Part shown: positions 36,939 through 45,561 of the stretch, piece by piece
Position numbering within the stretch: the first letter of the stretch is position 1
Layout of the letters: every line of letters begins with the position of its first letter
NCBI RefSeq assembly: GCF_000338295.1
Contig: NZ_ANMO01000246.1
Location: 1 to 64,000, forward strand
Direction of reading: 5' to 3'
Source: Rhodopirellula europaea 6C
GTDB taxonomy: Bacteria; Planctomycetota; Planctomycetia; Pirellulales; Pirellulaceae
Length of the DNA: 64,000 nt
Notes under the pieces: model-generated
What the model was told of the DNA's origin: nothing
Database searches by the model: none
Seen by the model: the letters and a program-made list of their open reading frames with translations, nothing else
Program-made: the position numbers and the translations under genes

Positions 36939-38196
36939 CTTCGAGGGCCTTTTCGAGATCGCGGATGGGTCCTTCAATCAGCTCGTTGAGTTTCTTACAC
37001 CTAGAAATTTCAATCACCCGCTTTAACGATGCAATGAAGTAGAGCGATGCGTTCCGATCATTTCGTACATAAGGGACCAGTTGCCAAAGCATCGAATGAA
37101 CGAAATCCGCTCGCGTCACGTCCGTCGTGATGATTCGCAGTTCGCCTTGCTCGTCCATCCGGTATCGGGTCGGAAGCTGTCGTTGCGACAACTGCACCAA
37201 TCCATCCGACAACCAATCGATGCACTGCATCGCTGTGAACGGATCGTTTACACCTGGTGACAAGGCTCGCGTCGCGACTTCCACAAACTCATTCAAGATG
37301 AAGAACACATCCTGAGTTGGCGTTCGTGAATATCCGATGGTGAAACCGCGGCGAATCTTCTTTGCGTGCTCCTCGCTCCATTCGGGCATTCGCGTGACCT
37401 CAGCGATGATCTCACTACGAAATACAAAATCCCCTGGACGCTTGCTCAACCGCACAACCGCTTGGTTGGTCTTTGCAAATTGGATCAGCTCATCATCGTC
37501 GATCCCCTGCAAGTAACCGGTCACGTCCGATCGAACCGCGTGAAGAAAGTCGCTAGACAAACGCGGAACGTCTCTTTCTTCGGCCAACGCTTGTCCCACC
37601 GTCTCGGGATACAGCTCCTCGAACTTCTCGGACATATCGACCGACAATCGACGCAGAACCGTCGAAATATGGATGCTGTCCGGCACATGGTGAATGAAGT
37701 AGATCAGTTCGCCAACACTGGCAATCGTCAGCACGAGACTGACAAACAGCGAAAGTTGCGGAACAAAAGCTTCTACCGACAAGTCCCAACTTTCGGGCAC
37801 CGCACCGCCGCGGACAACTCGCAAAACCAATAGGCAATACAAAAATGTCGCGACAAAGGTGCCGAGCGTGATTTGATTGCCACGATCTCGCATGAAGTTG
37901 TCCAGCAATCGCGGACCGAAGTGCGATGTTGCGTGTGAGACGGCCAAGATGGTCAGCGAGAACGTCACGCCGGCCACGGTGATCATGGATCCCGCAACGG
38001 TCGCAAGCAACGCACGTGCACCGTCGGGTTGGTTCATCGACGTGAACCAATATTCCTGTAACCAAGCGTTGCCGACGGTTCGATCGGTCCAAATCGTGAT
38101 CTGCGACAGCACAATAGCGGATAGCACCATCAACGATGGAATGAACCAGTAACTGCCTTTAATTCGATACAATAGTTGTTGTAGATAGGCCTTCAT
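36928..38196 (-). CDS. DUF2254 family membrane protein
   Basis: The 422-residue protein has the DUF2254 layout: a helix pair (WFIPSLMVLSAIVLSQITIW and AGSMITVAGVTFSLTILAVSHATSHFGPRLL), two more helices, and a soluble C-terminal half. The latter has ELIYFIHHVPDSI, IGYSRTPTQDVFFILNEFVEVATRALSPGVNDPFTAMQCIDWLSDGL. That SPGVNDPFTA motif is the strongest family signature. Function unknown. Its start overlaps the upstream MscS stop (ATGA, 38193-38196) and its end overlaps the downstream MscS start, so it is translationally sandwiched between two channels. Confidence 0.9.
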   Translation of the reverse strand: MKAYLQQLLYRIKGSYWFIPSLMVLSAIVLSQITIWTDRTVGNAWLQEYWFTSMNQPDGARALLATVAGSMITVAGVTFSLTILAVSHATSHFGPRLLDNFMRDRGNQITLGTFVATFLYCLLVLRVVRGGAVPESWDLSVEAFVPQLSLFVSLVLTIASVGELIYFIHHVPDSIHISTVLRRLSVDMSEKFEELYPETVGQALAEERDVPRLSSDFLHAVRSDVTGYLQGIDDDELIQFAKTNQAVVRLSKRPGDFVFRSEIIAEVTRMPEWSEEHAKKIRRGFTIGYSRTPTQDVFFILNEFVEVATRALSPGVNDPFTAMQCIDWLSDGLVQLSQRQLPTRYRMDEQGELRIITTDVTRADFVHSMLWQLVPYVRNDRNASLYFIASLKRVIEISRCKKLNELIEGPIRDLEKALEDEN

Positions 38197-39614
38197 GCGA
38201 TTAGGTTCGCCTCGCCGTCAACTGTCTCATCGTGTTCCGTTGCACGCAAGACTTCCGTTTGCTCGGCTCCCAAGTCACCTTCACCAACGGACGTGGTGGG
38301 TTCATCAGCAGACTGAGACTTCTCGGGCAAAGTCGGCGGTGCCGTCGGCAATTGCTCCACCATTTGGACGGGCACGCCTTGAGGGAATACCAACTCACGA
38401 GCCTCATCGGGCATGGTGATTTCTGCGTCGGTCAGTTTTTGCTTCACCAGTCGGATGACACTGCTGCTGACCTTCAGCGGCGAATGAGTCGTTTGGTCGA
38501 ACCAATAGTAAACTCGCAAATTCACGGTGGCAGATCCAAGAGATTCGACTATCGCGATCGGGGCTGGGTCGCTGACCACACCAATGTGATCGTCCAAGAC
38601 CGACATGACGATCTCTTGAGCCTCCACGATCGAATCCTCAAAACCAATGCCGACGGTGAAATCACGTCGACTCAGGGGGGTTGCCGTGTAGTTGATGATC
38701 TTTCCTTTGTAGACAGTGCTGTTGGGCATCTGGATCTGGTTGCCTTCCAGTGTGTTAAGCACCGTTCCCCGTGTTGTGACTTTGCGGACAAACCCCTTCG
38801 CTCCTTCGACTTCGATCAAGTCACCTACTCGAAACGGGTGATTCAGCGATATCAAGATACTGGCCAAGTAGTTTTCCGCGATGTCGCGGAAAGCAAACCC
38901 GAGCGCTAGGCCAACCAACCCCGTACCACCCAACAACGTGACGGCCAACCTTGTAAGACCTGACACTCGCAACGCGACGTAGACTCCAATGATGAAGATC
39001 AACACACCGACAACATTCCCAACGACTTGCCGCAACAGGGCACTGTCGATTCGCGAACGGGTGAACCAGCGAGTCAATCCCGCGCCGGCACGAGCGAGAA
39101 AGTAAGACACGAACCCAACCGCCAATGCGACCAACACCAACGGCAGCACGCCGGTTGCTTCGCGGCCAAGTTGTTTGAGCGATGCGATCGCCGGAGCGAA
39201 ATTCCAAAGCGGAAGCTCAGCAACCTTCAGTCGATTGACCACGGCGACCACGTCCGAAGTCTTGATCGCAGTCGCCTCCACCCATTCTCGGTGACTCTTG
39301 GTATCCGATATCCCGCTAAGGAAGGCAACACCACGATCAACCTTCACCTGTGGATCAGTGAACCAACCAGTGGCTTCCATGATCTCCTGCAGCCGAGTTT
39401 CGATTCGCTGATCACTATTGATCGGGTCAACCTGAACTTCGTCCGCGACCTGGACAGCGTTTTTGTCGCCTTCCTGACCATCGCCCGTCACCTCAGCGGC
39501 AATATCTTCAGCTGTGGGCGTGTCTTCTTGAGCGACCGTCTCTTGTGAGCTTGCGCAAACAAGCAATGCGAGACATAGCATCACCCCGCGTGATAGAAAG
39601 AGTGATCGAGGCAT
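38193..39614 (-). CDS. BON-domain mechanosensitive channel (MscS family), copy 1
   Basis: From ATG 39614 the product is 473 residues with a signal peptide (SRGVMLCLALLVCASSQETVAQ). An acidic linker leads to a BON-like domain (about 75-135, DQRIETRLQEIMEATGWF, VKVDRGVAFLSGISDTKSHREW). Membrane helices follow, with LLGGTGLVGLALGFAFRDIAENYLASILISLNHPF as the MscS pore helix. The soluble vestibule includes PNSTVYKGKIINYT. A 70-residue acidic C-terminal tail is unusual. First gene of the four-gene operon; an upstream in-frame start at 39656 is less likely. Confidence 0.88.
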   Translation of the reverse strand: MPRSLFLSRGVMLCLALLVCASSQETVAQEDTPTAEDIAAEVTGDGQEGDKNAVQVADEVQVDPINSDQRIETRLQEIMEATGWFTDPQVKVDRGVAFLSGISDTKSHREWVEATAIKTSDVVAVVNRLKVAELPLWNFAPAIASLKQLGREATGVLPLVLVALAVGFVSYFLARAGAGLTRWFTRSRIDSALLRQVVGNVVGVLIFIIGVYVALRVSGLTRLAVTLLGGTGLVGLALGFAFRDIAENYLASILISLNHPFRVGDLIEVEGAKGFVRKVTTRGTVLNTLEGNQIQMPNSTVYKGKIINYTATPLSRRDFTVGIGFEDSIVEAQEIVMSVLDDHIGVVSDPAPIAIVESLGSATVNLRVYYWFDQTTHSPLKVSSSVIRLVKQKLTDAEITMPDEARELVFPQGVPVQMVEQLPTAPPTLPEKSQSADEPTTSVGEGDLGAEQTEVLRATEHDETVDGEANLIA

Positions 39615-39772
39615 GAACAGATAATTGGTGCGGGAACAAAATTGAACGCGGTACAACTACCGAACGAGCTGTTGTGAAGAAAGCCCGCAGGAGAAACACC
39701 TGAGACGACAGATGCCCGAGACTCCGTCGGCCTCAGGCATCTTGTCAAGAAATAACGAATTCAATCGAACGA

Positions 39773-40444
39773 TCAGAAGTCGACACGATTGTTTTTGCTG
39801 TCGAAGCGTGCTTCGTAGTCGATCTGCACCAGGTAGTCTTTCAGCGCAACCAGTTCACGGACATCCAATTCGTCTCTGATCGAATCGATCGCTTCTTCCA
39901 TCCGTTTCACCATCCGGTGAACTTTGATGAAGTCAAATTCCCGGTATTCAGCATTGGGTTGATGGCGTTTCGCGAGCGTCTTTTCGATTGGACGTCGGTA
40001 GGGTTCTAGGACAGGACTGTCCAACGGTTCGGGCCAGTAGATCTCACCGGTGTCGCGTTTGATTTGATTCTCGTTCAAGCGATCCGGTTTTTGTTTGTTC
40101 GCGATTTTCATCCGATCCGATGCGGACATACGATCCTCCTTCAGCTGTTCCTCACGAAGCTGTTTGATGTCGTAGTACAGCTCGACCGATTCTTTTCGGT
40201 TCTCGAGTTGCTTGTCGATCGCTTCTTGGAACCGCTTCGCGGAAAGCGAACGCAGCACGGCACCTCGTCCCAATCCTTCCGCCAGATCGCCACGTGATTC
40301 CAGAATGTCTCCGGCCACAGTGGAAGCTCCATCGGTGTCGAATAGCCCGTCGTCTGCATTCGCAACAGTAATCGCGAACATCGCGGTCAGCACCGTGGCC
40401 ACTATGGCCACAGCAGCATGTCGCGAGTTGGTTGAATGTGTCAT
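39773..40444 (-). CDS. Secreted hypothetical protein
   Basis: This 223-residue protein starts with a signal peptide (VAIVATVLTAMFAITVANA) and is otherwise charged, with a helical core rich in Lys, Glu and Arg (about 60-115 and 165-210). I recognise no family. The mature part shows WPEPLDSPVLEPYRRPIE as its only distinctive segment. It is probably periplasmic or surface-exposed. The gene is separate from the MscS operon (158 bases) and divergent from the YheT-like gene. Confidence 0.7.
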   Translation of the reverse strand: MTHSTNSRHAAVAIVATVLTAMFAITVANADDGLFDTDGASTVAGDILESRGDLAEGLGRGAVLRSLSAKRFQEAIDKQLENRKESVELYYDIKQLREEQLKEDRMSASDRMKIANKQKPDRLNENQIKRDTGEIYWPEPLDSPVLEPYRRPIEKTLAKRHQPNAEYREFDFIKVHRMVKRMEEAIDSIRDELDVRELVALKDYLVQIDYEARFDSKNNRVDF

Positions 40445-40662
40445 CGTCGATCCCCGAGTTCAGTTTGATGGAAGAGTTGTTATGAGGGGATCTACGCAAA
40501 CACCGTTCCAAATCGCTTTGGCCTGAAATTCGCGTCCTTTTTGGCACTCTCCTTCAACGACGCTGAACGCACGACTTGCTCGCAGCACCTTGCTTCGATT
40601 GCATTGTCCTGAAGCGAGACTCTGCGGAAACTGACAAGCTTCTATTCTAGGAAAGCGACACG

Positions 40663-41703
40663 ATGGCCGACGATTCAACAAACCGTGACAAACGTGTTAC
40701 TGCGGCGACGGATCGCATTGAAGCGATCGAGCCTTTCCAGCCGCATCCGCTTTGCCACGGCGGTTGGCTGCAAACAATTTCAGTGAAATGGTTGAACCCG
40801 CAGCTGTCCTTAGATACCCGGCCAGACTCGATTGGAATCTCTATTCCAGACGACCACACCCCGCCCGATGAGCTGAGCGGCTACTACTTTCCCGCCACTG
40901 ACAAACAAGCCGACAAACCATTGGTCACCGTTTTTCACGGAATGGGCGGACATGCACTGAGTCGATATATGCGTTCGCTAGGCCAGCGACTGAACACCAA
41001 TGGATACGACGTTTTGCTTTGGAATCATCGTGGTGCGGGACAATCGGCTTCGAAGTGCGCTCGCTTTCATCACCCGGGTTTGACCGCCGATGTTTGCCAC
41101 CTCACCGAACACCTGAGAGCAGAACGACCAGAGTGGACGCGAAACGGCCTCGCGTGCGTGGCATTCTCGCTGGGTGCCAATCTATTGCTGAAGTATCTGG
41201 CGGAATCCGGTGCGGAATCCAACTTCGATGCGGCGGTCAGCGTCTCCGCGCCGCTCGACATGGAAATCACATCGAAGAACTTGCGAACGGGATCGAATCA
41301 GGCATTCGACCAGTATCTTTTGAACAAGCAACGCGATGAACTGCTGCGTAGTTCCGCAGAGCTAACCGATGACGAACGATCCACGCTGAACAGCGTCTCG
41401 TCTGTCTGGGAACTGGACGATCAATTCACCGCCCCGCGTTTTGGATACGAGGGAGCCAAAGACTACTACGCCGAAAATTCGGCGGTCGATTCCATGCAAT
41501 CGATTCGCACACCCACATTGCTTCTGCATGCCAAGGACGATCCCGTTGTCGTCCCGGAAGTATTCGAAGGGATTGAATGGGAAAAGAACGAGGCTCTTTA
41601 CCCGATCCTGTGCGAATCCGGTGGCCACACCGGGTTCTTTGACCAAAACCGACGACGATGGCACGAAGCGTCCACAATCGCATTCTTCGACGCGGTCCTA
41701 TGA
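40663..41703 (+). CDS. Alpha/beta hydrolase, YheT family
   Basis: The 346-residue protein has the alpha/beta hydrolase triad: nucleophile Ser169 in ACVAFSLGANLLLKYL, Asp292/293 (HAKDDPVV) and His322 (GGHTGF). The oxyanion region is VTVFHGMGGHALSRYMR and WNHRGAGQS follows. FQPHPLCHGGWLQTI is typical of the YheT/Yor084-type family, whose members hydrolyse esters, though the physiological substrate is unknown. The gene is monocistronic. Confidence 0.9.
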   Translation: MADDSTNRDKRVTAATDRIEAIEPFQPHPLCHGGWLQTISVKWLNPQLSLDTRPDSIGISIPDDHTPPDELSGYYFPATDKQADKPLVTVFHGMGGHALSRYMRSLGQRLNTNGYDVLLWNHRGAGQSASKCARFHHPGLTADVCHLTEHLRAERPEWTRNGLACVAFSLGANLLLKYLAESGAESNFDAAVSVSAPLDMEITSKNLRTGSNQAFDQYLLNKQRDELLRSSAELTDDERSTLNSVSSVWELDDQFTAPRFGYEGAKDYYAENSAVDSMQSIRTPTLLLHAKDDPVVVPEVFEGIEWEKNEALYPILCESGGHTGFFDQNRRRWHEASTIAFFDAVL

Positions 41704-41737
41704 TTGAGCGATCAACGATGACCAACACGCTGACATA

Positions 41738-41771
41738 AAAAGAGGCTGACCCGCTATGAACGGATTCAGCC
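41738..41771 (-). terminator. Probable terminator of the YflT-like gene
   Basis: On the minus strand GGCTGA (41771-41766) pairs with TCAGCC (41749-41744) over a 16-base loop, then TCTTTTT follows. It lies about 42 bases beyond that gene's stop. The stem is short. Confidence 0.5.
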
Positions 41772-41812
41772 ACACGCGATCCAGCGATCATTCAACCGAG
41801 TGACAACCTTGA

Positions 41813-42301
41813 TCAGGCTTCGTAACGCTCGACCGAAACCGGGTCGCACGTCTTCAGCGTTTGGGCGGCTGTGTTGAGCTTTGCCTTGTCACCTTCAATC
41901 ACGATCAGCGATGACCCGGCGTTCAGGTTGGACTCGTAGTTGGCACTCGCCTTGTCGTCCAAACCCCACGTTTTGACCGACGCGAGCAAGCCGCCTCCCA
42001 CCGCTCCCGCAGCCATTCCGGCGATCGGACCGGCAACGAGAAACGGCCCGATCATGGTGGGAGCGGCCAACAGGGCCCCGATAGCACCTCCGGCCAAAGT
42101 CGCTGCCCCCGTCGTCTTTTCCGCTGGTGGGGACGACGCCATGTCGCTCCCGGCATTGTCACTTGCAACTTCATGCGGATGCTCAGCCGCCGTGATGACA
42201 CTGAAATCATCCGGCGTGTAACCATCCTTTTGAAGGGCCTCAACGGCGACCGCCAACTTTTCGCGATTGGAATACTCTGCAACTAGGCATTGCTGACTCA
42301 T
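41813..42301 (-). CDS. YflT-like general stress protein
   Basis: ATG at 42301 has a strong AGGAG site; 162 residues. The N-terminal domain (CLVAEYSNREKLAVAVEALQKDGYTPDDFSVI) matches the YflT/heat-induced stress domain. A Gly/Ala-rich hydrophobic segment (about 70-115) could insert into a membrane, and a short C-terminal domain (SANYESNLNAGSSLIVIEGD) follows. Relatives are members of sigma-B or similar stress regulons. Activity unknown. Confidence 0.85.
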   Translation of the reverse strand: MSQQCLVAEYSNREKLAVAVEALQKDGYTPDDFSVITAAEHPHEVASDNAGSDMASSPPAEKTTGAATLAGGAIGALLAAPTMIGPFLVAGPIAGMAAGAVGGGLLASVKTWGLDDKASANYESNLNAGSSLIVIEGDKAKLNTAAQTLKTCDPVSVERYEA

Positions 42302-42364
42302 GACTTTCTCCTGGGAATTGATTTGCATCGGTTTGGGATTTCACTGGGAATCGTTTCGCTCAGA

Positions 42365-42820
42365 TCAGTCTTCGCGTTCAGCCTCAAATAGCATCACCTT
42401 GCTGCCCTTTGGAGACTCGAACTTCTTCGGACGATCCGCACCGGGCAACGCGTAGCAGATTTCGAATTCATCGCCTTCTTCCATTTTGATGATTCCGAAC
42501 GACTTCATCGGGGGCATCCCTTTCATCTCGGTTGTCATGTCGATGTGAACGGGCTTCTTTGTTTCATCGAGCGTGAACATGGCTCGATAAACTTCGCGTT
42601 GCTCACGGTCATAGGTGACGATCATGTTCTTTTCGAACTTCATGATCGTTCCTTCCAGTTCCTCTTCCGTGATCTCCTCGCCTTGGTTGACTCCCTCTTC
42701 AACTTCCCAAACTCCCGCCAGTTGCTTGAGCATGGAATCGGTGTGCTCATCGGCTTGGACCGGAACAACTGGGGCAAACAAGAGACAAGGCAAAACGGCG
42801 AGCATTGCGTAGCGTGGCAT
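42365..42820 (-). CDS. Secreted protein resembling TIGR03067 family
   Basis: The 151-residue product has a signal peptide (MLAVLPCLLFAPVVPVQA) and a domain of the TIGR03067 kind: LAGVWEVEEGVNQGEEI near the start, a beta-strand YDREQREVYRAMFTLDETKKPVHIDM, and a terminal FEICYALPGADRPKKFES. TIGR03067 is highly expanded in planctomycetes and is of unknown function. It lies 63 bases upstream of the YflT-like gene on the same strand. Confidence 0.8.
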   Translation of the reverse strand: MPRYAMLAVLPCLLFAPVVPVQADEHTDSMLKQLAGVWEVEEGVNQGEEITEEELEGTIMKFEKNMIVTYDREQREVYRAMFTLDETKKPVHIDMTTEMKGMPPMKSFGIIKMEEGDEFEICYALPGADRPKKFESPKGSKVMLFEAERED

Positions 42821-43322
42821 GGGACGGATCCTTCTTTAGATGTGATTGGATTGTTTTCATACTCGCCGAGGAAAGCGGAATGCCTTCGCATCGTCAGTCA
42901 ACGACTACATCAACCGCACGCCTCGGGAAGTTGAACTTTCTTAACGTGCCAATCGAACGCAATCGCCATACCAGCTGGCAATTGCCGGACTCGATTTTTG
43001 CGCACGACCACACGAGCCAATCGCAATCGGTGCCGAAGACTGAATCAACGCGTCCCACTGAACGACGACCGACCAACGTGCTCTCGAAAGCACCGGCGAA
43101 GATCCGCAAACCCGTTTCAAACGACGTTGTTAAAGAAACGATGACTCGGCTCGAGGAATCCCCCAACAGCGTTTTCGCCAACGCCCGCTATAGCCAAACC
43201 ACGAACTATCACGGCGATTTTGAAATGCGAAGACGTTTTGGCCCGCGAAATGCGTTTCTCTCCCTTCGCCATCTCAGACGAGATCGCAACCGAGACAACA
43301 CACATTTAAAGGAGTTCAACTC
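42821..43322. other. Intergenic region between divergent genes
   Basis: These 502 bases separate the TIGR03067-like gene (minus) from the CsbD-like gene (plus). One plus-strand frame is open from about 42805 and runs into the start of the CsbD gene, but it has no family resemblance and a biased composition, so I leave it out. The AAGGAG Shine-Dalgarno of the CsbD gene is at 43309-43314. Confidence 0.5.
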
Positions 43323-43754
43323 ATGGTTAATCGTCAAGAATTGCAGGGTCACTGGAACGAAGTCAAAGGCCGCTTGAAAGAGCATTGGGGCCAGCTGACC
43401 GAAGACGACCTGCAGCAAGCTCGTGGTTCGGCTGAGCAGCTGGTCGGAGTCGTTCAACAGAAGACTGGTGCGACGCAAAACGAGATCGAAAAGTTTCTCG
43501 ACAGCGTGTTGAGCCGGAACTTCACCGATCAAGCATCTGAAACCGTTCAGCAATACAGCGACGCCGCCCAGGCCGCCGCCGCAGATGCCGCCGCCTACGC
43601 TCGGCAAAACTACCAACGCCTGGCATCGCAGTCCGGTGAGTACGGGGCCAAGTTGGCCGACACCGTCCGAACACGTCCCGGTGAATCGTTGGCGATCGCG
43701 TTCGGACTCGGTATCGCCGCTGGTGCAATCCTGTTCTTCGGTAACAAGAAATAG
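43323..43754 (+). CDS. CsbD-like stress protein with C-terminal membrane segment
   Basis: The 143-residue protein begins with the CsbD domain: [44 protein letters not shown] helical Ala-rich segment follows, then [25 protein letters not shown], a glycine-zipper membrane helix as in DUF883 proteins. CsbD is a sigma-B dependent stress protein in B. subtilis; DUF883 members anchor ribosomes or other partners to membranes. AAGGAG lies 9 bases before the start. It begins a five-gene plus-strand array. Confidence 0.9.
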   Translation: MVNRQELQGHWNEVKGRLKEHWGQLTEDDLQQARGSAEQLVGVVQQKTGATQNEIEKFLDSVLSRNFTDQASETVQQYSDAAQAAAADAAAYARQNYQRLASQSGEYGAKLADTVRTRPGESLAIAFGLGIAAGAILFFGNKK

Positions 43755-43756
43755 TC

Positions 43757-44143
43757 ATGGCGACCACGCTTGCAACGAAAAAACAATCCGCTGCGATCAA
43801 ACAGCGAATGGCTGAGATCCGAACGGAGCTTCCCTATGAAGTTGACGATGCTCGCGTCCGAGTTCGCCAACTGACGGATTGGAAGTATCACATGTCGCGG
43901 CACCCACTGCCGATTCTGGCAGGTGTCGCGGCACTCGGATTCCTGGTCGTTCCCCACAAGCGAACGCCGGAGCGAATCATTATCCGCGAAACACCAAGCG
44001 GTACTGAGTCGACTCCCGCACCAGCGAAGAAGGGTTTGGTAGCAGGCATCGCCGGAACTGTGATGACACTCGCGTTGAGGCAGGCCAGTTCCGTGGCGGC
44101 GCAACAAATCAACCGCATCTTGACCAACCGAACATCCACATGA
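43757..44143 (+). CDS. Hypothetical protein with central helix
   Basis: The 128-residue protein starts 2 bases after the previous stop. It has a charged N-terminus, YHMSRHPLPILAGVAALGFLVVPH as one membrane segment, and a Ser/Ala/Thr-rich stretch with GLVAGIAGTVMTLALRQASS as a second hydrophobic helix. It resembles the small DUF883/DUF3618-type inner-membrane proteins in size and topology, but I do not recognise a specific family. The stop overlaps the next start by ATGA. Confidence 0.7.
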   Translation: MATTLATKKQSAAIKQRMAEIRTELPYEVDDARVRVRQLTDWKYHMSRHPLPILAGVAALGFLVVPHKRTPERIIIRETPSGTESTPAPAKKGLVAGIAGTVMTLALRQASSVAAQQINRILTNRTST

Positions 44144-44349
44144 TCGCTCCCGCACATTCGCGACCGCCCAGACGCATTGAGTTTGACGAGGCTCTGCCCG
44201 AGTCTCGCCACACCAACGCGGATTGCGAGTCGCCTAGCAAATTGAAATTCATCAACCAATCCGTTGCCAAGTACCCAACCGCATCACTCGTTGCGGCTGG
44301 CGTCGTCGGCATCGCCCTTGGTTGGTTCGTAAAACGCCGACCCTCCTGA
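44140..44349 (+). CDS. Small single-helix membrane protein
   Basis: This 69-residue protein has a Pro/Arg-rich N-terminal half and one C-terminal helix, KYPTASLVAAGVVGIALGWFVKRR, close in form to the C-terminal anchor of DUF883. It overlaps the upstream gene by four bases and precedes the holin-like gene by five. Confidence 0.7.
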   Translation: MIAPAHSRPPRRIEFDEALPESRHTNADCESPSKLKFINQSVAKYPTASLVAAGVVGIALGWFVKRRPS

Positions 44350-44354
44350 TTGAT

Positions 44355-44840
44355 ATGCCCAACAACGCCAGCATCCAAAAAGTCTTGCGAGACGTTCTCG
44401 ACCTGTGCGAACTGCAACTGCAATTGTTGTCAGTCGATGCACAAGCGGCGAAACGAAAGCTGACCAATGCCGCGATCTTCACCGCCGTCGCGGTTGCCTT
44501 GGCAGGCTCCGCACTGACCGTGTTGCTGGTCGGCTTCGGATTTTTGCTCGACGAGCTGACTGAACTTTCGACCGGCGGTGCTTTATTGACGCTCGCGGTC
44601 GCAACTTTCGTTGTTGTCGGCATTTTGATGTTCATCGCGGGCAAGGCGATTCAAGCCGCAACCGCAGCGATGTCTGAAACGAAATCCGAATTGGCGGAGA
44701 ACGTTCGCTGGCTGAAGGCCACAATGATCTCACCATCGACATCCCCGCGAAATCAAATGCGTCGCGAATCGTTCCAGAGTTTTCGCGAGCCACCTCACTA
44801 CTACACACCCGACCCAGTCTCTCCCCTTTCTGAAAGGTAA
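44355..44840 (+). CDS. Phage holin superfamily-like membrane protein
   Basis: The 161-residue protein has two central helices (AAIFTAVAVALAGSALTVLLVGFGFLL and GALLTLAVATFVVVGILMFI) after a coiled N-terminal segment (LRDVLDLCELQLQLLSVDAQAAKRKL). This is the Phage_holin_3_6 (PF07332) pattern, common as chromosomal inner-membrane stress genes and not associated with prophages. The C-terminal tail is basic and Pro/Ser-rich. A role in membrane integrity is possible. Confidence 0.82.
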   Translation: MPNNASIQKVLRDVLDLCELQLQLLSVDAQAAKRKLTNAAIFTAVAVALAGSALTVLLVGFGFLLDELTELSTGGALLTLAVATFVVVGILMFIAGKAIQAATAAMSETKSELAENVRWLKATMISPSTSPRNQMRRESFQSFREPPHYYTPDPVSPLSER

Positions 44841-44845
44841 TCGTC

Positions 44846-45115
44846 ATGAACGAAGCATCCACTCAACACAGTCAACCCGGCACCACGTCGAATCCTTCGG
44901 ACATGAATGGCATGTCCGACCAGGCTCGCGTGGTTGCCGACCGAGCCACCGCTGGTGCAGTCGAGTTCGGCAAAGACGCCGCTCAGCACTACGTCAAAGA
45001 ACCAGCCCAGGACCTCTTTGGCTTGGCCAAGGAATACGCCAAGGACCATCCCGATGTCGCCGCATGCTGGGCATTCGGATTGGGCGTCATGGTCGGTTGG
45101 AAACTCAAACCGTAG
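44846..45115 (+). CDS. DUF883-like small protein
   Basis: The 89-residue protein starts 5 bases after the previous stop. It has a hydrophilic Gln/Ser-rich N-terminus, an amphipathic segment ARVVADRATAGAVEFGKDAAQHYVKEPAQDLFGLAKEYAKDHPDVAACWAFGLGVMVGWKLKP ending in a helix, which looks like the DUF883/YtxH-type anchor. Function unknown. Confidence 0.75.
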   Translation: MNEASTQHSQPGTTSNPSDMNGMSDQARVVADRATAGAVEFGKDAAQHYVKEPAQDLFGLAKEYAKDHPDVAACWAFGLGVMVGWKLKP

Positions 45116-45187
45116 TCACCAACGCGAACGCTCATAGCAACGTTTCATCAACGCGTTCCTTCGCGATCGCGTGACACAACACTCGCC

Positions 45188-45217
45188 AGAGCAATCCGAA
45201 ACGGTTGCTCTTTTTTT
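45188..45217 (+). terminator. Rho-independent terminator in the stress array
   Basis: AGAGCAA-CCG (45188-45198, with one bulged T) pairs with CGGTTGCTCT (45202-45211), followed by seven T. It separates the CsbD-to-DUF883 array from the DUF4235 gene at 45232, whose ribosome site lies in the same short gap. Confidence 0.85.
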
Positions 45218-45231
45218 AGGGAATTACTTCG

Positions 45232-45561
45232 ATGCAAGAACAACTTGAACAGATCAAAGACCGCGCCGCGAACCTCTTCGACGATGAAGCGGATGGTCGC
45301 AACGCAGGTATCGGACAAGCCGAGAACATGATCGCATTTGCCGCCGCGATCGGATGCACGTTCATGGTTCGCCAAGGTTTGCAACTTGGTTGGAAAGCAG
45401 CCTTGAAACGCGATCCGCCCAAGAACCCAACTTCGCACGAAGTCGAGTGGCGTGAAGCGTTGCTTTGGGGCGCTGTTTCCGGTGCGATTGTGGGTGCCGC
45501 ACGCATCGCATCTCGTCGTGCATCGTCATCGGCGTATCGGTCAATGCGGTCGGTATCATGA
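45232..45561 (+). CDS. DUF4235 domain membrane protein
   Basis: The 109-residue protein shows GCTFMVRQGLQLGWKAALKRDPPKNPTSHEVEWREALLWGAVSGAIVGAARIASRRA, the DUF4235 pattern: two hydrophobic helices around a KxPPxNP-like loop and a WREALLWGAVSG motif. Function unknown; the family is common in Actinobacteria and marine bacteria. Its stop overlaps the M20 start as ATGA (45558-45561), so it is coupled to that hydrolase. Confidence 0.82.
   Translation: MQEQLEQIKDRAANLFDDEADGRNAGIGQAENMIAFAAAIGCTFMVRQGLQLGWKAALKRDPPKNPTSHEVEWREALLWGAVSGAIVGAARIASRRASSSAYRSMRSVS

Noticed and set aside
42805-43377. A 190-codon open frame on the plus strand
   Set aside because: It overlaps the CsbD gene start, which has a perfect ribosome site, and it shows no recognisable domain.
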